From NCBI GenBank assembly GCA_020354045.1, contig CP070639.1:1-44632 (forward strand): a stretch of 44,632 nucleotides of DNA. The letters are read 5' to 3'. The stretch's first letter is position 1; each line of letters opens with the position of its first letter. A program made the translations under genes and the position numbers. Below, piece after piece: positions 41,531 through 44,632 of this stretch. The DNA comes from Anaerolineales bacterium (GTDB taxonomy: Bacteria; Chloroflexota; Anaerolineae; Anaerolineales; UBA4823). The notes below the pieces were generated by a model. That model did no database searches and was not told where the DNA came from. It saw only the letters and a program-made list of their open reading frames with translations.

Positions 41531-41630
41531 ATGCGCGCTGGTAGATCTGCGCCTTGATCACGGTTCCATAAAAGCAGATCGCCAGGATGAACAAAAATTT
41601 GCCCGCGATCTCCTGAGTAAGGAGTTGACT

Positions 41631-43562
41631 ATGCAAACGATCCGCCGGCTGTATCTATATGCTGTAGCCCTGGTGAGCCTGGAAACTGTTTTATGGGGGA
41701 CCATTGGTCTGGCTCGCTCAATCTTCGCTGGGGAAACGATTGGCGATAGTGCCATTCGCCTGGCTGGGGCTCTGTCCTTGATTTTGGTCGGCATCCCGGT
41801 TTTCCTGTTGCATTGGTGGTTGGCTCAACGTGGTGCCCTACGGGATATTGAAGAGCGTTCAACTCGGTTGAGGGCACTTTTTCTCTACGGAGCTTCCGCA
41901 GGGACCCTGGTACCTGTTTTCCAAAACTTATTGGCTCTAATCAGCCGTACCCTGCTCCAGTTTTTCGGGGGGCGACCAGCTCAGGCACTGCTGGGTGGGG
42001 ACCAAACCTTAAGCGACAACCTGATTGGCATCCTGCTGAATGGCGTGGTTGCTTTGTACATCTATTCTGTAATCCGAGCAGATTGGCGCCTCCCGGTTCA
42101 GGGGGAAGCCTTTCCCGAAACCCGGCGCTTATACCGCTACTTTTTTATGCTGTATGGGCTGCTGATGGTTGTGTTTGGTGTACAGCAGATGGTTCAATAT
42201 GCACTCAGCGCCTGGGAGGCTGTCGGTCAGGGCGTCATCGGGGTGCTTGCCAATGGTCTAGCTTTGTCACTGGTGGGCGCTCCGCTGTGGGTGTGGGTGT
42301 GGAGGCTGATCCAGCGCTCTCTGGACGAACCTGGTGAAGCCAGGTCAGTGCTGCGTTTGTCTATCCTGTATGGGCTGGCATTCATTAGTGTTGTCAGCGT
42401 TTTATCCTCCTCGGGTGTGGTGTTGTACCGTGTTCTGCGCCTTATCCTGGGGGAGAAGCTGGCGTTAAGCCTGTTTCTAAGCGAGATCGCTACACCGTTT
42501 TCAGTGGGATTGTCGCTGGGCGTGGTCTGGGCTTATTTTGGTCGTGCCTTGGGTGCAGAGACGCGCACCCTGATCGAGGCAACCAAAAGGGCCGGGTTGC
42601 TTCGCCTCTATCATTATGTTCTGGCTTTGCTGGGTCTGGGGGCGGTATTTATTGGCATATATATGCTGCTGGCATTTGTCCTCGATCTCACCCTGGGAGA
42701 GGCAACCATATGGGGCAGGGCTTTGCGTGACAATCTGGCAGCAGCTCTGGCGACGTTGTTGGTGGGTATGCCTGTGTGGCTGTTCAATTGGCGTAGGATG
42801 GTTCAAGAAGCTGCGCAGGAAGGTGAAGAGGGAGACCATGCCCGTCGCTCTGTCATTCGCAAAGGTTATTTGTATCTGGTCTTGTTCGCTGGGGTGATCG
42901 GGGTGATGTTCGCAACCGGAGCGCTGCTTTTTCAGTTCCTGCGTTCTTGGCTGGGAGACCCGGTGGACAACCTGCCTTTGATGGCTGCCCAACAGGCCAA
43001 GACCATGCTGTTGTTTGCTTTACTGTTGGCCTATCACTGGCAGGCTTTGCGGGTAGATAATCTCCTGGCAGAGCACTCGCTGGTAAAACTGCATGCTCAG
43101 TTCCCGGTCTTAATCCTGGCTCCTGAACATGCCGAATTTGGTGACCTGCTCGTGGAGGCTTTGGAGCGCGAGGTGGTGGGAATACCGGTTGCCGTACATG
43201 CCTACAGTCTAGGCGCCCCAGATGCAACCCTATCAGCCGCCAAGGCAGTGATTCTGCCAGCCGAGCTGCTCTCCAGGCCGCCTGAAGCTATAAGCTTGTG
43301 GCTGCAGAATTTCCCTGGAACCCGGATTGTTGTACCCTCACCTGCTCAGAGCTGGCACTGGGTGTTTGGGAGCGAGCGCCCTTTGGCACAGCTGGTTCGC
43401 CAAACTGCCAGGATTGTACGCCACTTGTCAGAGGCTGAGGATGTCCCCCAGCCGCGCGAATCATCTCCCTGGTTTATCGTTTTATATATCATGGCGGGCT
43501 TGTTTGGATTGGAGATTTTGCTGGTCTTGTTTAGCCTGTTCGCGTCCCTCATCTTTGAATGA
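41631..43562 (+). CDS. Polytopic membrane protein with DUF5671 repeats
   Basis: A 643-residue protein with some 15-17 hydrophobic helices and a soluble domain (~residues 480-610). DUF5671-like units recur: IRRLYLYAVALVSLETVLWG at ~3, TRRLYRYFFMLYGLLMVVFG at ~163, VLRLSILYGLAFISVVSVLS at ~239, LLRLYHYVLALLGLGAVFIG at ~322 and VIRKGYLYLVLFAGVIGVMF at ~407. The same R-x-L-Y-x-Y start and G at the helix end suggest internal duplication. A last TM segment is at ~620-640. The ATG at 41631 has GGAG 6 nt upstream. The function of DUF5671 is unknown. Confidence 0.85.
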   Translation: MQTIRRLYLYAVALVSLETVLWGTIGLARSIFAGETIGDSAIRLAGALSLILVGIPVFLLHWWLAQRGALRDIEERSTRLRALFLYGASAGTLVPVFQNLLALISRTLLQFFGGRPAQALLGGDQTLSDNLIGILLNGVVALYIYSVIRADWRLPVQGEAFPETRRLYRYFFMLYGLLMVVFGVQQMVQYALSAWEAVGQGVIGVLANGLALSLVGAPLWVWVWRLIQRSLDEPGEARSVLRLSILYGLAFISVVSVLSSSGVVLYRVLRLILGEKLALSLFLSEIATPFSVGLSLGVVWAYFGRALGAETRTLIEATKRAGLLRLYHYVLALLGLGAVFIGIYMLLAFVLDLTLGEATIWGRALRDNLAAALATLLVGMPVWLFNWRRMVQEAAQEGEEGDHARRSVIRKGYLYLVLFAGVIGVMFATGALLFQFLRSWLGDPVDNLPLMAAQQAKTMLLFALLLAYHWQALRVDNLLAEHSLVKLHAQFPVLILAPEHAEFGDLLVEALEREVVGIPVAVHAYSLGAPDATLSAAKAVILPAELLSRPPEAISLWLQNFPGTRIVVPSPAQSWHWVFGSERPLAQLVRQTARIVRHLSEAEDVPQPRESSPWFIVLYIMAGLFGLEILLVLFSLFASLIFE

Positions 43563-43597
43563 GGCTGGAGGTCTGCTGTAGCAAACAACAGCCAGGA

Positions 43598-44479
43598 TTA
43601 CGGCTTAAGCAGTTGTAGATAGCGGTTATCTTTATCACCTAGCAGACCGGTCACCAGGTGGTAGATCGCAAATAGCTCCAACGCAAAGGGCAGATACCCA
43701 CCATAGCCCAGCAGCGGCATCTCGAAAATGTGCCAGAACTGTCCCCAGGGTACATGGTACACCCATTTCGGGTATGATAAGTAATTCCACATTTCCCAGA
43801 AGAATGCGGTCAGCAATACGCCAATCCACAGGGTGATAACGGGTCGCCAATCGCCTTTTTTGGTCCAGCTTGCTAGGTGGGGGTTGCCAAGCCAGATGTT
43901 GATGGGTTCCATGATGAAGTAAATCGAAATCCAGATGAAGGGGAAGAAAAGCCGCGGCCAGATCCACATCAGGCTGAACATCACTAACCCGGTGCAGAAA
44001 AAAAACAGGATAGTAGCCTTGGTGGGCGCGATCTTTGGACCACGACCCAGCCGGTTTATGAAGGCGAAGCTGCCTGCCAGCTCGGCGCTGCCGAACACTG
44101 CCGGAATTACCGTAGTGAAGCTAAGCGTTGCCCAAACCCAAAATTGGAATGGGGTAAAACTATCCGCGCCGACATAGTGCCAGTTCTGCAGGCGCCAGTT
44201 GACCACTTCGAATATCCACCATACCGGGGCAGAAATTAAGAACAGGCTTACGTATTTTCGCCAGCTGCGGGTGAGCAGAGAGGTGCCTTTGCGCAAATAA
44301 ACCAGCGCATCGATAGTCAGGCAGTAGCCCAGCCACATGGGAAAGAAACCCCAATGGGTGCGCGTACCATCCAGGGTCCAGTTCAATATCCAGAAGCCAC
44401 CGGCAAGCACCAGGCCTAACCAGCCATGCCATGCCAGGCCACGGCGAGGGTATGTTTTCGCCAGGGTGGAATCGCTCAC
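43598..44479 (-). CDS. Polytopic integral membrane protein of unknown function
   Basis: A 293-residue protein with about 8 hydrophobic helices; rich in Trp and Phe. Conserved-looking motifs lie in and next to helices: WWIFEVVNWRLQNWHYVG, FFWEMWNYLSYPKWVYHVP and EMPLLGYGGYLPFALE. The E-x-x-N-W and E-M-W-N pairs suggest a polar site in the membrane. I do not recognise the family with confidence. It starts with GTG at 44479, overlapping the stop of the epimerase gene by 4 bp (GTGA), so the two are cotranslated. Confidence 0.72.
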   Translation of the reverse strand: MSDSTLAKTYPRRGLAWHGWLGLVLAGGFWILNWTLDGTRTHWGFFPMWLGYCLTIDALVYLRKGTSLLTRSWRKYVSLFLISAPVWWIFEVVNWRLQNWHYVGADSFTPFQFWVWATLSFTTVIPAVFGSAELAGSFAFINRLGRGPKIAPTKATILFFFCTGLVMFSLMWIWPRLFFPFIWISIYFIMEPINIWLGNPHLASWTKKGDWRPVITLWIGVLLTAFFWEMWNYLSYPKWVYHVPWGQFWHIFEMPLLGYGGYLPFALELFAIYHLVTGLLGDKDNRYLQLLKP

Positions 44480-44632
44480 GATTGCTCTCCCTCAGTGGGA
44501 TTGGGTAATTCGTAGAGCTCCACCAGCACCCCGTGCGAGCTCTCGGGATGGACGAAAGCCAATTTCTTGCCCCCGCTCCCATTGAGCGGTGTCTCGTTGA
44601 TCAGGCGCACCCCTTTCTCCTTGAGTGAGTCC
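44476..44632 (-). CDS. mce: Methylmalonyl-CoA epimerase, C-terminal part
   Basis: The last 52 residues of a gene that enters from the right edge. It reads DSLKEKGVRLINETP, then GSGGKKLAFVHPESSHGVL and VELYELPNP: the C-terminal end of vicinal oxygen chelate-fold methylmalonyl-CoA epimerases, with the metal-binding Glu in VELYE. The enzyme interconverts (2R)- and (2S)-methylmalonyl-CoA in propionyl-CoA metabolism. It lacks a start in this window. Stop overlaps the next gene's start. Confidence 0.88.
   Translation of the reverse strand, partial: DSLKEKGVRLINETPLNGSGGKKLAFVHPESSHGVLVELYELPNPTEGEQS

Noticed and set aside
1-44632. Mobile elements, prophage, CRISPR arrays or defence island
   Set aside because: No transposase, integrase, phage structural gene, cas gene or spaced direct-repeat array was seen; the 8-bp array at 5482-5529 is too short and promoter-embedded to be a CRISPR.

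Overview
The window looks like ordinary chromosomal DNA of a Chloroflexota bacterium, most likely of the class Anaerolineae. I infer this from gene content and protein style, not from a database search: a SpoVS homologue without other sporulation genes, PdxS/PdxT next to a Ycf45-type ATPase, FmdB zinc ribbon, DUF5671 repeat protein, Thr/Pro-linker single-pass membrane proteins, and GatCAB encoded in two places. No rRNA, tRNA, CRISPR array, insertion sequence, integrase or phage gene was recognised, and no block stands out as recently acquired.

Layout. 1-1 kb: a truncated helix-turn-helix gene and ssb, both on the minus strand. 1.3-3.0 kb: deoxynucleoside kinase and a nucleotidyltransferase, followed by an intergenic region with two parS-type centromere sites. 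3.3-5.5 kb (minus): a GNAT enzyme, then an operon of a YtrA-like GntR repressor, a slipin-type SPFH membrane protein and a 73-aa protein, driven by a promoter embedded in a phased 8-bp repeat array. 5.7-10.6 kb (plus): PLP synthase pdxS-pdxT, a GNAT-like protein, a Ycf45/R3H ATPase and thymidylate kinase. 10.6-14.9 kb: FmdB-like protein, guanylate kinase, rhomboid protease, galE, a PaaG-like hydratase/isomerase and an acidic unknown protein. 15.0-18.6 kb: a tightly overlapping plus-strand run (barrel protein, YbaK deacylase, M23 peptidase, SDR, MFS exporter). 18.7-24.9 kb: ABC-F protein, LytR-CpsA-Psr protein, RecD2 helicase and a small Cys-containing protein. 25.0-28.7 kb (minus): two paralogous single-pass membrane proteins and two class V aminotransferases. 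28.9-39.1 kb (plus): SpoVS, a lipoprotein esterase, gatC-gatA, an M3 peptidase, aldo/keto reductase, sugar nucleotidyltransferase, a DUF6504-like protein, class I aminotransferase and gatB. 39.1-44.6 kb: glutamate dehydrogenase with a structured leader, three membrane or membrane-anchored proteins, and on the minus strand an integral membrane protein after a truncated methylmalonyl-CoA epimerase.

How the genes fit together. Most are housekeeping: nucleotide salvage and kinases (dNK, tmk, gmk), vitamin B6, Gln/Asn-tRNA amidation plus tRNA proofreading (GatCAB, YbaK), nitrogen metabolism (GDH, three aminotransferases), envelope maintenance (M23, LCP, rhomboid, galE, SPFH) and DNA maintenance (SSB, RecD2, Ycf45, parS). 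I did not find a convincing new multi-gene system. The most interesting signals are non-coding: the parS pair, the 8-bp repeat array over the GntR promoter, a near-perfect 28-bp palindrome upstream of ssb, a terminator-containing leader before glutamate dehydrogenase, and three promoters placed so close to start codons that leaderless mRNAs are expected.
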